Shown here: positions 1 to 7,376 of the stretch, piece by piece
Position numbering within the stretch: position 1 is the first letter of the stretch
Layout: every line of letters starts with the position of its first letter
DNA from: Bacilli bacterium
Lineage (GTDB): Bacteria > Bacillota_I > Bacilli_A > RF39 > UBA660
Assembly (NCBI GenBank): GCA_017476705.1
Contig: JAFUZI010000054.1
Coordinates: forward strand, 1 to 19,786
DNA: 19,786 nt
Reading direction: 5' to 3'
Program-made: the position numbers and the translations under genes
Notes under the pieces: model-generated
The model's database searches: none
Told to the model about the DNA's origin: nothing
The model's input: the letters and a program-made list of their open reading frames with translations, nothing else

Positions 1-2
1 AA

Positions 3-686
3 ATGGCAAAATTTTGTACAAATTGTGGTAAAGAATTAAAAGATGGAAAGTGTGATTGTGTTAAGGTTGAAAAAACAAGTGTTATTTCAAATTTTATTAA
101 TGAATATATTGATGTTTTAAAAGCTATATTTTTAAAACCAATAGATACAATTAAAGAAAATTCAAAAGAAACTAGCTTCTTATTTGGACTTATTTCACTT
201 GGAATTGTATCTTTATTATCTGGGCTTTTTACATATTTTGTATTAAGTGAAGGTCTAAGTAAAATAAGTGCTGGTTTTATGTTTGGAATGCGTAGTATGT
301 ATAAAGTATCATTTATAAAAACATTTTTATCTGGATTAATTATATCTTTTGCATGGTATTCTGTATTAGCATTTATGATTTATTTAATTGCTAGTAAACT
401 ATTTAAAGATAAATTAACTGTTAAAGAAGCATTTGCTTTCTTAGGAGTTTTATCAGTATTTTTAGCACCAGTTGTTTTATTATCTATCGTGTTAATCTTT
501 GTATCTATAAAATTAATGACAATAGTGTTACTAATAGCATCAATGTTCTATATGGTTTATTTCGTTCAAGGATTAATGGAAATTACAAAAATAGATAAAA
601 ATAGAATTGCTTGTTTATATGTTCCTGCAATTTTGTTGACATTATTTATCGTATATTATATATTACCTAGATTATTAAGTTTATAA
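3..686 (+). CDS. Zinc-ribbon, Yip1-like multi-pass membrane protein
   Basis: The 227-residue product starts with a short zinc-ribbon knuckle (C5, C8, C17, C19). A linker of about 35 residues follows, then five predicted hydrophobic segments (about 58-82, 105-131, 143-168, 171-190, 203-222). This zinc-ribbon plus polytopic layout resembles Yip1-domain proteins of Bacillota, which have no firmly known biochemical role; the Yip1 assignment is from general pattern only. The ATG at position 3 puts the Cys pair at the very N-terminus, as is usual for such ribbons, but the ribosome binding site lies outside the window, so a start further upstream cannot be excluded. The gene ends in its own terminator, and the next gene, also a zinc-ribbon membrane protein, has its own promoter. 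Confidence 0.6.
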   Translation: MAKFCTNCGKELKDGKCDCVKVEKTSVISNFINEYIDVLKAIFLKPIDTIKENSKETSFLFGLISLGIVSLLSGLFTYFVLSEGLSKISAGFMFGMRSMYKVSFIKTFLSGLIISFAWYSVLAFMIYLIASKLFKDKLTVKEAFAFLGVLSVFLAPVVLLSIVLIFVSIKLMTIVLLIASMFYMVYFVQGLMEITKIDKNRIACLYVPAILLTLFIVYYILPRLLSL

Positions 687-693
687 TCTATAA

Positions 694-728
694 AAAAATA
701 CTAAGTGTAATCTTAGTATTTTTATTTT
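694..728 (+). terminator. Intrinsic terminator after the zinc-ribbon membrane protein
   Basis: A perfect 12-bp stem (694-705 with 712-723) has a 6-nt loop TGTAAT and runs into a T-rich tract. It lies 8 nt after the stop codon at 684-686. Confidence 0.85.
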
Positions 729-747
729 ATTTTTTAATAAATTATTA

Positions 748-764
748 TATAATTAAATAGGTGA
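748..764 (+). promoter_or_regulatory. -10 box and adjoining SD of the 769 gene
   Basis: A perfect TATAAT lies at 748-753 and AGGTGAT at 759-765. Only 15 nt separate the -10 box from the ATG at 769, so the predicted mRNA begins at or next to the Shine-Dalgarno. The -35 position falls in the T-rich tail of the preceding terminator and is weak. Confidence 0.65.
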
Positions 765-768
765 TAGT

Positions 769-1311
769 ATGGAATGCCCAAAATGTAATATTAAAATGTA
801 TGATAATTGCTGCCCTAGATGTGGATATCTAGCAAATGGAAATAATATAAATTTAAAAGATAAAGCTGAAAAATTTATTGATGAAAAAAATATAAATAAT
901 AACTTTGATAAATTATATAGAAATGAAAATAGTATAGTTCCAACTTTATTGGGTGGAATATATTTAGCTTATAATAAATGTGTATTTACTTCACTTTTAA
1001 TAAATATATTTGAATTTTTAGTATTTATGATTACTAAGTATTATATTGGTAGGATTCCTTATTTAAGTGCATATTTGCCAGTTATTTTTGTAATATTATT
1101 TATCATATTTAGGTTTATTGTAGGTGCAGTTTCAAATACTATTATATTATTTTTTGATAAGTTAAAAATAAAATGTTATATAAAGAAACATCCAAGTAAT
1201 TATCAAAAATATTTATATAAATATAAAAATACTAGTATAATTGCTGTTATTATTTATATTATACTTTTTATTAGTTCATTTTTATTTATTTTTACAGATA
1301 CATTTAAATAA
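769..1311 (+). CDS. Zinc-ribbon membrane protein, DUF2628-like
   Basis: The 180-residue protein has an N-terminal treble of Cys pairs (C3, C6, C14/C15, C18) typical of a small zinc ribbon. A charged linker (about 20-55) follows, then three to four hydrophobic stretches (about 58-90, 98-128, 155-176). The segment around residues 54-70 (SIVPTLLGGIYLAYNK) resembles the entry of DUF2628-type membrane domains, a family without an assigned function. The start is fixed by AGGTGAT three nucleotides upstream of ATG and by the zinc knuckle beginning at residue 3. It neighbours another zinc-ribbon membrane protein but has a separate promoter, so the two are not an obligate operon. Its stop codon is built into the bidirectional terminator shared with the convergent gene. 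Confidence 0.6.
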   Translation: MECPKCNIKMYDNCCPRCGYLANGNNINLKDKAEKFIDEKNINNNFDKLYRNENSIVPTLLGGIYLAYNKCVFTSLLINIFEFLVFMITKYYIGRIPYLSAYLPVIFVILFIIFRFIVGAVSNTIILFFDKLKIKCYIKKHPSNYQKYLYKYKNTSIIAVIIYIILFISSFLFIFTDTFK

Positions 1312-1337
1312 AACCAAGGTTAAACTTCCTTGGTTTT
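1310..1337. terminator. Bidirectional terminator between convergent genes
   Basis: A 10-bp stem AAAACCAAGG/CCTTGGTTTT has an 8-nt loop. Both strands run out into T-rich sequence. The plus-gene stop (1309-1311) overlaps the left arm and the minus-gene stop (1322-1320) lies in the loop. Confidence 0.85.
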
Positions 1338-1898
1338 AATTTTTATTTTATGACCTTTTCCAACATCTGTTGTATCAATATTATCAATATTATAATTTAT
1401 ATTTTCAATATTATAAAATTCACTTAATTCATTAGTCATTGTTTTATATTTTTCTATTGCGTCCGTATATAATTTATCATCAAGTAATTTACATATTGGC
1501 TTTATATAAAGTTCTAATAACATTAAACTTTTGGTTTTTTTAAATGAATCATTTTTTAAATTATACGCTATCATTGGTCCTTTTATATCATATTCAATAA
1601 GTAGAGGAATTAAATCTTTATCATGTCGCATATAATTTTCTCTAAAACTTCTAAGTTTATTTAAGTAAATATTATCATCATCAAGCTTTAAAATATCACA
1701 TATAGCTGTTGTAATAAAGCAGCTATTTCTCTTTAATGATTCATTATAAACAAAGTATTTTTCACAAGCTCTATCATTTTTATTTAAATAACACATATAT
1801 TCTGAACAATAGTATTTAGATGGATCATAATGATTTTGATCAGATAAATCCATTTTGATACATTCGTAACAATGACAAACACTATAACTATAACTCAT
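1320..1898 (-). CDS. Cys-rich CFI-box domain protein
   Basis: The 192-residue soluble protein has a Cys-rich N-terminus (C8, C10, C13, C31, C36, C45) that probably binds metal. It is followed by CFITTAICD at residues 60-68, the hallmark of the so-called CFI-box domain found in many bacterial proteins of unknown function. The rest of the domain (about 69-125) has the usual pattern of an FRENYM-like element and a tyrosine/proline-containing helix (SFRENYM at 84-90, PMIAY at 108-112). In many family members the box is near the C-terminus; here about 65 acidic, asparagine-rich residues follow. The start is supported by AGAAAGGTGATTTT directly before the ATG. It has its own good promoter (TTGACA, 17 nt, TAATAT). 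Function is unknown; I am confident that it is a real gene and fairly confident of the CFI box. Confidence 0.65.
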   Translation of the reverse strand: MSYSYSVCHCYECIKMDLSDQNHYDPSKYYCSEYMCYLNKNDRACEKYFVYNESLKRNSCFITTAICDILKLDDDNIYLNKLRSFRENYMRHDKDLIPLLIEYDIKGPMIAYNLKNDSFKKTKSLMLLELYIKPICKLLDDKLYTDAIEKYKTMTNELSEFYNIENINYNIDNIDTTDVGKGHKIKIKTKEV

Positions 1899-1915
1899 AA
1901 AATCACCTTTCTAAT

Positions 1916-1944
1916 ATATTATTTTAAAATATATAATTTGTCAA
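1916..1944 (-). promoter_or_regulatory. Promoter of the CFI-box gene
   Basis: On the minus strand a perfect TTGACA (1944-1939), a 17-nt spacer and TAATAT (1921-1916) are seen. The -35 box directly follows the T-tract of the upstream gene's terminator. Confidence 0.8.
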
Positions 1945-1945
1945 G

Positions 1946-1969
1946 AAAAAAAGAATAGTATAACTATTC
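1946..1969 (-). terminator. Terminator of the DUF4282-like gene
   Basis: A 7-bp stem (GAATAGT/ACTATTC, 3-nt loop) is followed on the minus strand by seven T. It begins right at the TAG stop (1972-1970). Confidence 0.75.
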
Positions 1970-2365
1970 CTATTTTTTTTCATTTAATTCTTTTACATTT
2001 CTATAAATTAGTATAATAAGTAGAGCAAATTCATATGTAACACGAATCATTAAATTACCAAATATTAAAAGCATAATAAATGCTATAAAGCTTGTTCCAA
2101 TTAATCCTAAAGATATAAGTGTTATAAATATAGATGTAATTAAATAACATATCTTAAGTAATGCTTCAATAGTTAAGGTTTTAAAATTTAAAAAGTCATA
2201 TAATTTTCTTTTAAAGCCTTCAAATTCTCCGTCATTATTTTTAGATAAAAAAGTAAAATATAAAATTATACCTCCAACGATAGCAGCGACAAATGAAATT
2301 ACTGCCCATATACCTAATTCTTCAGTATTAGCTGACATTATACCATAATCATTATAAGTTATCAT
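1970..2365 (-). CDS. DUF4282-like small membrane protein
   Basis: I place the start at 2365 (131 residues). The in-frame ATG at 2371 touches the Shine-Dalgarno AAGGAGG with no spacer, whereas the ATG at 2365 sits 6 nt after GGAGG. One hydrophobic segment lies at about 19-40. A domain from about residue 55 then has the pattern FLNFKTL, two hydrophobic segments (about 70-90 and 92-108), an arginine, and YEFALLIILIYRN (111-123). That order (aromatic-rich lead, two helices, R-x3-E/YE helix ending in IYRN) matches DUF4282 membrane proteins, whose function is not established. It is divergent from mutS across a shared promoter region of 92 bp and has its own terminator. Confidence 0.6.
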   Translation of the reverse strand: MITYNDYGIMSANTEELGIWAVISFVAAIVGGIILYFTFLSKNNDGEFEGFKRKLYDFLNFKTLTIEALLKICYLITSIFITLISLGLIGTSFIAFIMLLIFGNLMIRVTYEFALLIILIYRNVKELNEKK

Positions 2366-2386
2366 AAACATCCTCCTTCTAATTTA

Positions 2387-2392
2387 ATTATA
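2387..2392 (-). promoter_or_regulatory. Extended -10 of the DUF4282-like gene
   Basis: The minus strand reads TGCTATAAT, an extended -10 (TGN-TATAAT). No good -35 is visible. It faces the mutS promoter in the same divergent spacer. Confidence 0.6.
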
Positions 2393-2412
2393 GCACTTTT
2401 TATTATAATTAA

Positions 2413-2441
2413 TAGACTTAATTTGATAAATTTTGTATAAT
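2413..2441 (+). promoter_or_regulatory. mutS promoter
   Basis: TAGACT (2413-2418), a 17-nt spacer and a perfect TATAAT (2436-2441) are seen. The -10 ends 16 nt before the mutS ATG, so the transcript should begin at about the GGTGGT ribosome binding site. Confidence 0.65.
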
Positions 2442-2457
2442 ATTAATTGGTGGTAGT

Positions 2458-4995
2458 ATGAATAGAAACGACATAGACAAAACAAAAGTAACGCCAATGA
2501 TGCGACAATATTTAGAGATTAAAGAGAATAATGAGGATATAATTATTTTCTTTAGATTAGGTGATTTCTATGAAATGTTTTTTGAAGACGCTATAAAAGT
2601 ATCTCGTGAGTTAGAGTTAACTTTAACTGGTAAAAGTGCGGGATTAGATGAAAAAATACCAATGTGCGGTATTCCTCACCATGCAGCAAATCTTTATATA
2701 GAAAAATTAGTTGATAAAGGATATAAGATTGGTATATGTGAACAATTAGAAGATCCTAAAAGTGTTGCTAAGGGTATAGTTAAAAGAGATATAGTTCAAA
2801 TTATTAGTAAAGGAACTATTATTGATGAATCCTTAAATGAAAGAGAAAATAATTATATAGGAAATATAGTTGATTTTAATCATGCATATTTAGTATCTTA
2901 CATAGATATATCAACTGGTGAAGTATATGCTACAATGATAGATCATAATATATCTAAACTTGTTAGTGAAGTAGTAAGTATTGGTATTAAAGAAGTTGTA
3001 ATAAAAAGTAATTTAGATAAAACAATTATGTCACTTTTAAAAAATCAATTTAAAGTAGCAATTTCAATATCAGATAATGTTGATTCATTACATCAATATG
3101 ATTATATCTATGAAGATGTAGGTGATGTTAGATATATTGAAACATTAAAGCATTTACTTACATATATTAATAATACTCAAAAGCGAGAATTATCTCATTT
3201 ACAAAAAGTTGTTATAAAAGAAAATAAGAATTATTTAAAGATGAGTGTTCACACTAAGAGAAATTTAGAATTAACAGAGACTCTTAGACTTAAGCAAAGA
3301 AATTATTCTCTTATCTGGCTTTTAGATAAAACTAAAACAGCAATGGGATCACGTATGCTTAAATCAATGATAGAAAATCCTTTGGTTGATAAAAAAGAAA
3401 TTGAAATGCGTTATAATATGGTTGATACACTTTTAAATGAATTTATTTTAAAAGATGATTTAGAAAAACTATTATTTGATGTATATGACTTAGAAAGACT
3501 TAGTGGACGTGTTGCGTTTGGTAATGCTAATGCTAAAGATTTGCTACAACTTAAAGCATCTCTTAAGGTGCTTCCTGGAATAAAAGATATTTTAGAAAAA
3601 CTTAATTTTTATAAGAATATAGAGCCACTTAGTGATTTATATGAATTATTAGAAAAAAGTATTTATGAAAATCCGCCTTTAACTATTAAAGAAGGATATA
3701 TTATTAAAGATGGGTATAATAGTGAACTTGATCTTTTAAAAGATTTAAGAAAAGGTGGTAAAGATTTTGTTGCTAGATTTGAGACAGAAGAACGTGAACG
3801 TACAGGAATTAAAAATTTAAAAGTTGGATATAATAGAGTATTTGGATATTATATTGAAGTATCTAAAGGCAATGTTAAAGAAATAAAGCCTGAATATGGA
3901 TATGAAAGAAGACAAACTCTAGCCAATTGTGAGAGATACATAAGTCCAATTTTAAAAGAAAAAGAAGCAATGATTTTAAATGCTGAAGAAAAAATTATTG
4001 ATTTAGAATATAATTTGTTTATTGAAATACGTGACAAGGTTAAAGAATACATTCCAAAGCTTCAGGATATTGCTAAAACAATTAGTGAAATAGATGTTTT
4101 ACAATCATTCGCAACAGTAACTGAGGAAAATAATTATATAAGACCAACGCTTACTGAAAAACGTGAGATTAAACTAATTGATAATAGACATCCAGTAGTA
4201 GAAAAAGTTATAGAATCTGAATATGTTCCAAATGATATTATAATGGATGAAAATACAAATATTTTACTTATTACAGGTCCAAATATGGCTGGTAAATCAA
4301 CATATATGAGACAGTTAGCAATAACTGTTATAATGGCTCAAATAGGATGCTTTGTACCTGCAAAAGAAGCAATACTTCCTATATTTGATTCTATATTTAC
4401 AAGAATTGGAGCTAGTGATGATTTAGTTAGTGGTGAATCTACATTTATGGTTGAGATGAATGAAGCAGGTTATGCAATTAGTAATGCAACAGAAAAAAGT
4501 TTAGTTTTATTTGATGAGTTAGGTCGTGGTACTGCAACATTCGATGGTATGGCACTTGCACAGTCAATTATTGAATATATTGAAAAAGCCATAAAATGTA
4601 AAACACTATTTTCAACACATTACCATGAATTAACTGATTTAGATACTACACTAGATACTTTAAAAAATGTTCATGTTAGTGCTATTGAAGAAGATGGCAA
4701 TATTACATTTGTACATAAAGTGAAAGATGGTTCTATTGATAAGAGTTATGGTATACATGTAGCAAGACTTGCTAATTTACCAACAAGTTTAATTAATAGA
4801 GCAAGTGAAATATTAAAAGTATATGAAAATAAAGAAGCAAAGAGAGATGTTATAGTTCAAAATAGTCTTCCTCTTGATGATTTAATTGATAAAGATTCAC
4901 CAATTGAAAAAGAATTAAAAGAGTTAGATGTACTTTCAATAACACCTTTAGATGCTATGAATATTTTATATAAACTTAAAAATGAGGTTGAATAG
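2458..4995 (+). CDS. mutS: DNA mismatch repair protein MutS
   Basis: This is a full-length 845-residue MutS1, the mismatch-recognition ATPase of methyl-independent DNA repair. The mismatch-wedge motif GDFYEMF is present (Phe-Tyr-Glu at about 37-39). The C-terminal ABC-type ATPase carries Walker A GPNMAGKS (607-614), the signature region, Walker B DELGRGT (about 686-692) and the following STHYHEL. The C-terminus keeps the conserved ITPLDAMNILYKLK dimerisation segment, preceded by QNSLPL, a plausible sliding-clamp binding motif (inference). The start has GGTGGT at proper spacing and its own promoter. mutL, the usual downstream partner, is not in this window; instead a small membrane protein follows after 9 bp. 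Confidence 0.98.
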   Translation: MNRNDIDKTKVTPMMRQYLEIKENNEDIIIFFRLGDFYEMFFEDAIKVSRELELTLTGKSAGLDEKIPMCGIPHHAANLYIEKLVDKGYKIGICEQLEDPKSVAKGIVKRDIVQIISKGTIIDESLNERENNYIGNIVDFNHAYLVSYIDISTGEVYATMIDHNISKLVSEVVSIGIKEVVIKSNLDKTIMSLLKNQFKVAISISDNVDSLHQYDYIYEDVGDVRYIETLKHLLTYINNTQKRELSHLQKVVIKENKNYLKMSVHTKRNLELTETLRLKQRNYSLIWLLDKTKTAMGSRMLKSMIENPLVDKKEIEMRYNMVDTLLNEFILKDDLEKLLFDVYDLERLSGRVAFGNANAKDLLQLKASLKVLPGIKDILEKLNFYKNIEPLSDLYELLEKSIYENPPLTIKEGYIIKDGYNSELDLLKDLRKGGKDFVARFETEERERTGIKNLKVGYNRVFGYYIEVSKGNVKEIKPEYGYERRQTLANCERYISPILKEKEAMILNAEEKIIDLEYNLFIEIRDKVKEYIPKLQDIAKTISEIDVLQSFATVTEENNYIRPTLTEKREIKLIDNRHPVVEKVIESEYVPNDIIMDENTNILLITGPNMAGKSTYMRQLAITVIMAQIGCFVPAKEAILPIFDSIFTRIGASDDLVSGESTFMVEMNEAGYAISNATEKSLVLFDELGRGTATFDGMALAQSIIEYIEKAIKCKTLFSTHYHELTDLDTTLDTLKNVHVSAIEEDGNITFVHKVKDGSIDKSYGIHVARLANLPTSLINRASEILKVYENKEAKRDVIVQNSLPLDDLIDKDSPIEKELKELDVLSITPLDAMNILYKLKNEVE

Positions 4996-5004
4996 GGTGA
5001 TAAT

Positions 5005-5355
5005 ATGAATTTGATTTATTGTTTAGTTTTTTTAGCTATTTTTTCTGATTTAGTTTTTATATTTAAAAATGCTCAAAAATATAATATTTTTAAAGAAGAT
5101 GCATGGTACTGTAAGTGGCAATATTGGACAATAGCTACTTTATGTTTTGTTTTTCCTGTTTTTATAATGGCATTTGTATTTTTAATTCAAACATTATGTG
5201 GACTTGCTAATCATTATAAAGTATCTGGTAGTACTATTTATAATATGCCATATAGTTGGATATTATCTTTAATTATTCCTTTTGTTGGATGGGCACTTTT
5301 TATAGTTATGCTTTTATATATAAATATATTTAGTATTATTAAAGCTTTTAAATAA
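5005..5355 (+). CDS. Small three-helix membrane protein downstream of mutS
   Basis: This 116-residue protein has hydrophobic segments at about 2-20, 41-66 and 85-112 and an aromatic, Cys-containing loop (DAWYCKWQYW, 32-41). I do not recognise a family. It starts 9 bp after mutS with GGGTGAT before its ATG and no visible promoter of its own, so it is cotranscribed with mutS. A strong terminator ends the pair. Nothing suggests a role in mismatch repair; the link is probably only transcriptional. Confidence 0.6.
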   Translation: MNLIYCLVFLAIFSDLVFIFKNAQKYNIFKEDAWYCKWQYWTIATLCFVFPVFIMAFVFLIQTLCGLANHYKVSGSTIYNMPYSWILSLIIPFVGWALFIVMLLYINIFSIIKAFK

Positions 5356-5384
5356 AAAATGATAACATAAGTTATCATTTTTTT
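5354..5384. terminator. Bidirectional terminator for the mutS operon and the Fic gene
   Basis: A 13-bp perfect stem (5354-5366 with 5371-5383, loop ATAA) has A- and T-tracts at its ends that serve both strands. It overlaps the plus-gene TAA (5353-5355), and the minus-gene TGA (5377-5375) lies within the stem. Confidence 0.9.
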
Positions 5385-6250
5385 GTTTTGCTATATCCTA
5401 AATCATTTGTTGATATATAGTGCAGTAGTGATATTTTTGACTTATCAAGTAGGTTATTCATATAAAATATTTGCTCATCATACATATCTAGCATAAATTT
5501 TATAAAATTATTTATCTCTTTATTTGAATCATGCTCCATATCAAAATATATAGAATCTAAAATGCTATTATATCTTGATTTATTCCTATATAAACTATTT
5601 GATAAATGAAGAGGTGAAATTAATAGATTTGTTTCAAAAGCTCTATTTGTAAGCTCAGTCAACTTCATATCAGTAAGTAATCTTACAGTTCTCCCATTTC
5701 CATCTTTAAATGGATGAATACGCATAAGCATTAAATGTAGTAAAATACATTTTAAAAATAAATTATCATCATATAAATCACTTTTATAAAGATTTATATA
5801 ATCATTCATAAACTTTTCTATATCGCATGGTTTAGCTCCATACCAGTAAATTGTCTCTTTGTTATTTTGAAGCAATCTAACCCAAGCTTCAACTTCTCGG
5901 TAATTAAATTCTCCGGTTCCTCGTTCTATAAATGAGTGTAGTTGTTTAATTCTTTTATTGGAAATATTAAAGTCATCTATATAGTAGTCACCATTTAATA
6001 CTTCTTCTGGATATATTATATGGTTTTCAATACGATTTGAATCTTTAAGTTCGTCATAAAATGCTTTTATTAAAAGCAGTTTTAATGTTTCTTGATCGTA
6101 TTCTTTAAATTTAGATATATAATCAATATATTCTTTTAAAGTGTAAAAGGCTCTGTTTAAATTATCAGAACTAATAACTACATTATCTAAGTATTTAGAA
6201 ATACTGAAGTAATCAAATTTTATTGCTTGTTCTTTAAGTATAGTTGTCAT
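5375..6250 (-). CDS. Fic family protein with N-terminal autoinhibitory motif
   Basis: The 291-residue protein has the complete Fic active-site signature HPFKDGNGRTVR at residues 179-190 (catalytic His179, anion-binding Gly-Asn-Gly, Arg). Proteins with this full motif usually transfer AMP (AMPylation) or another phosphate-containing group to a hydroxyl side chain of a target protein. SNRIEN at 71-76 fits the inhibitory-helix consensus S/T-x3-E-G/N, with Glu75 expected to block productive ATP binding. Because the motif lies upstream of the Fic core in the same chain, this is a class II-type Fic. No separate antitoxin gene is adjacent and no DNA-binding domain is obvious; the C-terminal 60 residues are helical and unassigned. 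The start has GGGAG 8 nt upstream and a good promoter. The target is unknown. Confidence 0.9.
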   Translation of the reverse strand: MTTILKEQAIKFDYFSISKYLDNVVISSDNLNRAFYTLKEYIDYISKFKEYDQETLKLLLIKAFYDELKDSNRIENHIIYPEEVLNGDYYIDDFNISNKRIKQLHSFIERGTGEFNYREVEAWVRLLQNNKETIYWYGAKPCDIEKFMNDYINLYKSDLYDDNLFLKCILLHLMLMRIHPFKDGNGRTVRLLTDMKLTELTNRAFETNLLISPLHLSNSLYRNKSRYNSILDSIYFDMEHDSNKEINNFIKFMLDMYDEQIFYMNNLLDKSKISLLHYISTNDLGYSKTKK

Positions 6251-6273
6251 ATTTATTCTCCCTAATGAGACAT

Positions 6274-6302
6274 ATTATATCTTATTTGTTTTTTCTAAGC
6301 AA
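6274..6302 (-). promoter_or_regulatory. Promoter of the Fic gene
   Basis: The minus strand shows TTGCTT (6302-6297), a 17-nt spacer and a perfect TATAAT (6279-6274). The -35 lies immediately after the T-tract of the rnhC terminator. Confidence 0.75.
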
Positions 6303-6303
6303 T

Positions 6304-6330
6304 AAAAAAATAAGAATTTAATTCTTATTT
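6304..6330 (-). terminator. rnhC: rnhC terminator with the stop codon as loop
   Basis: A 10-bp stem (6308-6317 with 6321-6330) has a loop that is exactly the TAA stop codon of rnhC (6320-6318). Seven T follow on the minus strand. Confidence 0.85.
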
Positions 6331-7256
6331 TGTAATTCTATAATTTTTTCTGTATTTTTAAAATTCAATTTACAAACTTCACTTAATTTATTAAAACCAT
6401 ATTTTTTTATAACTTCTAAAGCTGCTTCGTCTACTTTAGTAGATGCTCCTTTTGGTATTAGTATACCAAGTTCTTTTTGTATTTTAGAAAACTCTTTAAT
6501 AAAAATATATCTACTAATTACTGATGCGCAAGCAACAGAAAGTGATTTTGTCTCACCCTTAGTCATAAATGTAATATTTCTAACAACATTAGGTGTTTCT
6601 TTTAAGTAGTTGTAATAAATATATGGTTTTGCAAATTCATCAACGACTACATAATCAGCTTTATATTTATGAGTCAAATCATATAATACTTTATTATGAA
6701 GTATTGCTTTAATTTTATTCATATTTATATCTTTCATGCTATTATATTCTTTGTTTGATAGGATAAAAGTAGTATATGGAATTTTTTTGATTAGAGTAGG
6801 TACTACTTCAAGAATTTTTTCATCAGTCATTTTTTTTGAATCAGTTATACCTAAATCTTGTAAGAATGGGATGTCTTCAGATTTTACATAAGCACCTGTT
6901 ACAACGATAGGACCAAAATAGTCTCCTGTTCCAACTTCATCAGAACCAATAGTTGTTGCATTATAAATTTTTGGATCTATATATATTTCTTTTTTATCTT
7001 TCTTGTCTTTTTTATCAGAATTATTTACAATTAAATTTTTGTTTTCCATACGTTCAGTAGCAACCCAAAAGTCACTTGCTAAATCAGCATCTTTTCCTTG
7101 AAATACAACTTTACCTGATTCATAAAGTGTTACAACTGTATCTCCATCTTGTGCTTGAAAACAAGCATAATCAGGAGTTTTAGGCCTTCTTAAATCTTGA
7201 TAGAATTCATTCATTTTATTAATTGTATTTTCGCTAACTTTAAATGATATTGTCAT
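6318..7256 (-). CDS. rnhC: Ribonuclease HIII
   Basis: The 312-residue protein has the two-part structure of RNase HIII, which cleaves the RNA strand of RNA-DNA hybrids. An N-terminal TBP-like substrate-binding domain (about 1-75) is joined by a Lys/Asp-rich linker (about 80-90) to the RNase H2-like catalytic domain. The signature GSDEVGTGDYFGP (104-116) supplies Asp106 and Glu107. Asp139 (DSKK) and Asp206 (VVDEF) follow. Glu235 of KGETKS lies where the family has another conserved acidic position. The linker contains three DKK repeats and looks flexible. The start is supported by GTGATAAT before the ATG and by a TTTACA/17/TAAAAT promoter. The long N-terminal domain distinguishes it from RNase HII. 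Confidence 0.95.
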   Translation of the reverse strand: MTISFKVSENTINKMNEFYQDLRRPKTPDYACFQAQDGDTVVTLYESGKVVFQGKDADLASDFWVATERMENKNLIVNNSDKKDKKDKKEIYIDPKIYNATTIGSDEVGTGDYFGPIVVTGAYVKSEDIPFLQDLGITDSKKMTDEKILEVVPTLIKKIPYTTFILSNKEYNSMKDINMNKIKAILHNKVLYDLTHKYKADYVVVDEFAKPYIYYNYLKETPNVVRNITFMTKGETKSLSVACASVISRYIFIKEFSKIQKELGILIPKGASTKVDEAALEVIKKYGFNKLSEVCKLNFKNTEKIIELQNKN

Positions 7257-7275
7257 ATTATCACGTCCTATAAGT

Positions 7276-7304
7276 ATTTTATCATTTAAAATAAAATATG
7301 TAAA
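7276..7304 (-). promoter_or_regulatory. rnhC: rnhC promoter
   Basis: The minus strand shows TTTACA (7304-7299), a 17-nt spacer and TAAAAT (7281-7276) with TGA in front, an extended -10. It lies in the 120-bp divergent spacer shared with the CvpA-family gene. Confidence 0.7.
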
Positions 7305-7331
7305 ACAATTATAAAGTTGTTTACATTATTT

Positions 7332-7360
7332 TTGCATATTTAAATATTTTATAATATAAT
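7332..7360 (+). promoter_or_regulatory. Promoter of the CvpA-family gene
   Basis: A perfect TATAAT lies at 7355-7360 (a second overlapping one at 7350-7355), with TTGCAT 17 nt upstream (7332-7337). The -10 is 16 nt from the ATG, next to AGGTGAT. Confidence 0.6.
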
Positions 7361-7376
7361 TATTATAGGTGATGAT

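Noticed and set aside
3849..4052. 67-codon minus-strand ORF inside mutS
   Set aside because: It is antisense to a conserved MutS region, without SD or promoter, and its composition reflects the opposite strand of a real gene. The same applies to minus-strand ORFs at 8492-8812, 9247-9534, 11401-11610, 11531-11803 and 12198-12386.
5375..6250. Fic toxin-antitoxin module
   Set aside because: Neither neighbour (rnhC, the mutS operon) is a plausible antitoxin, and the inhibitory motif is in the same chain.
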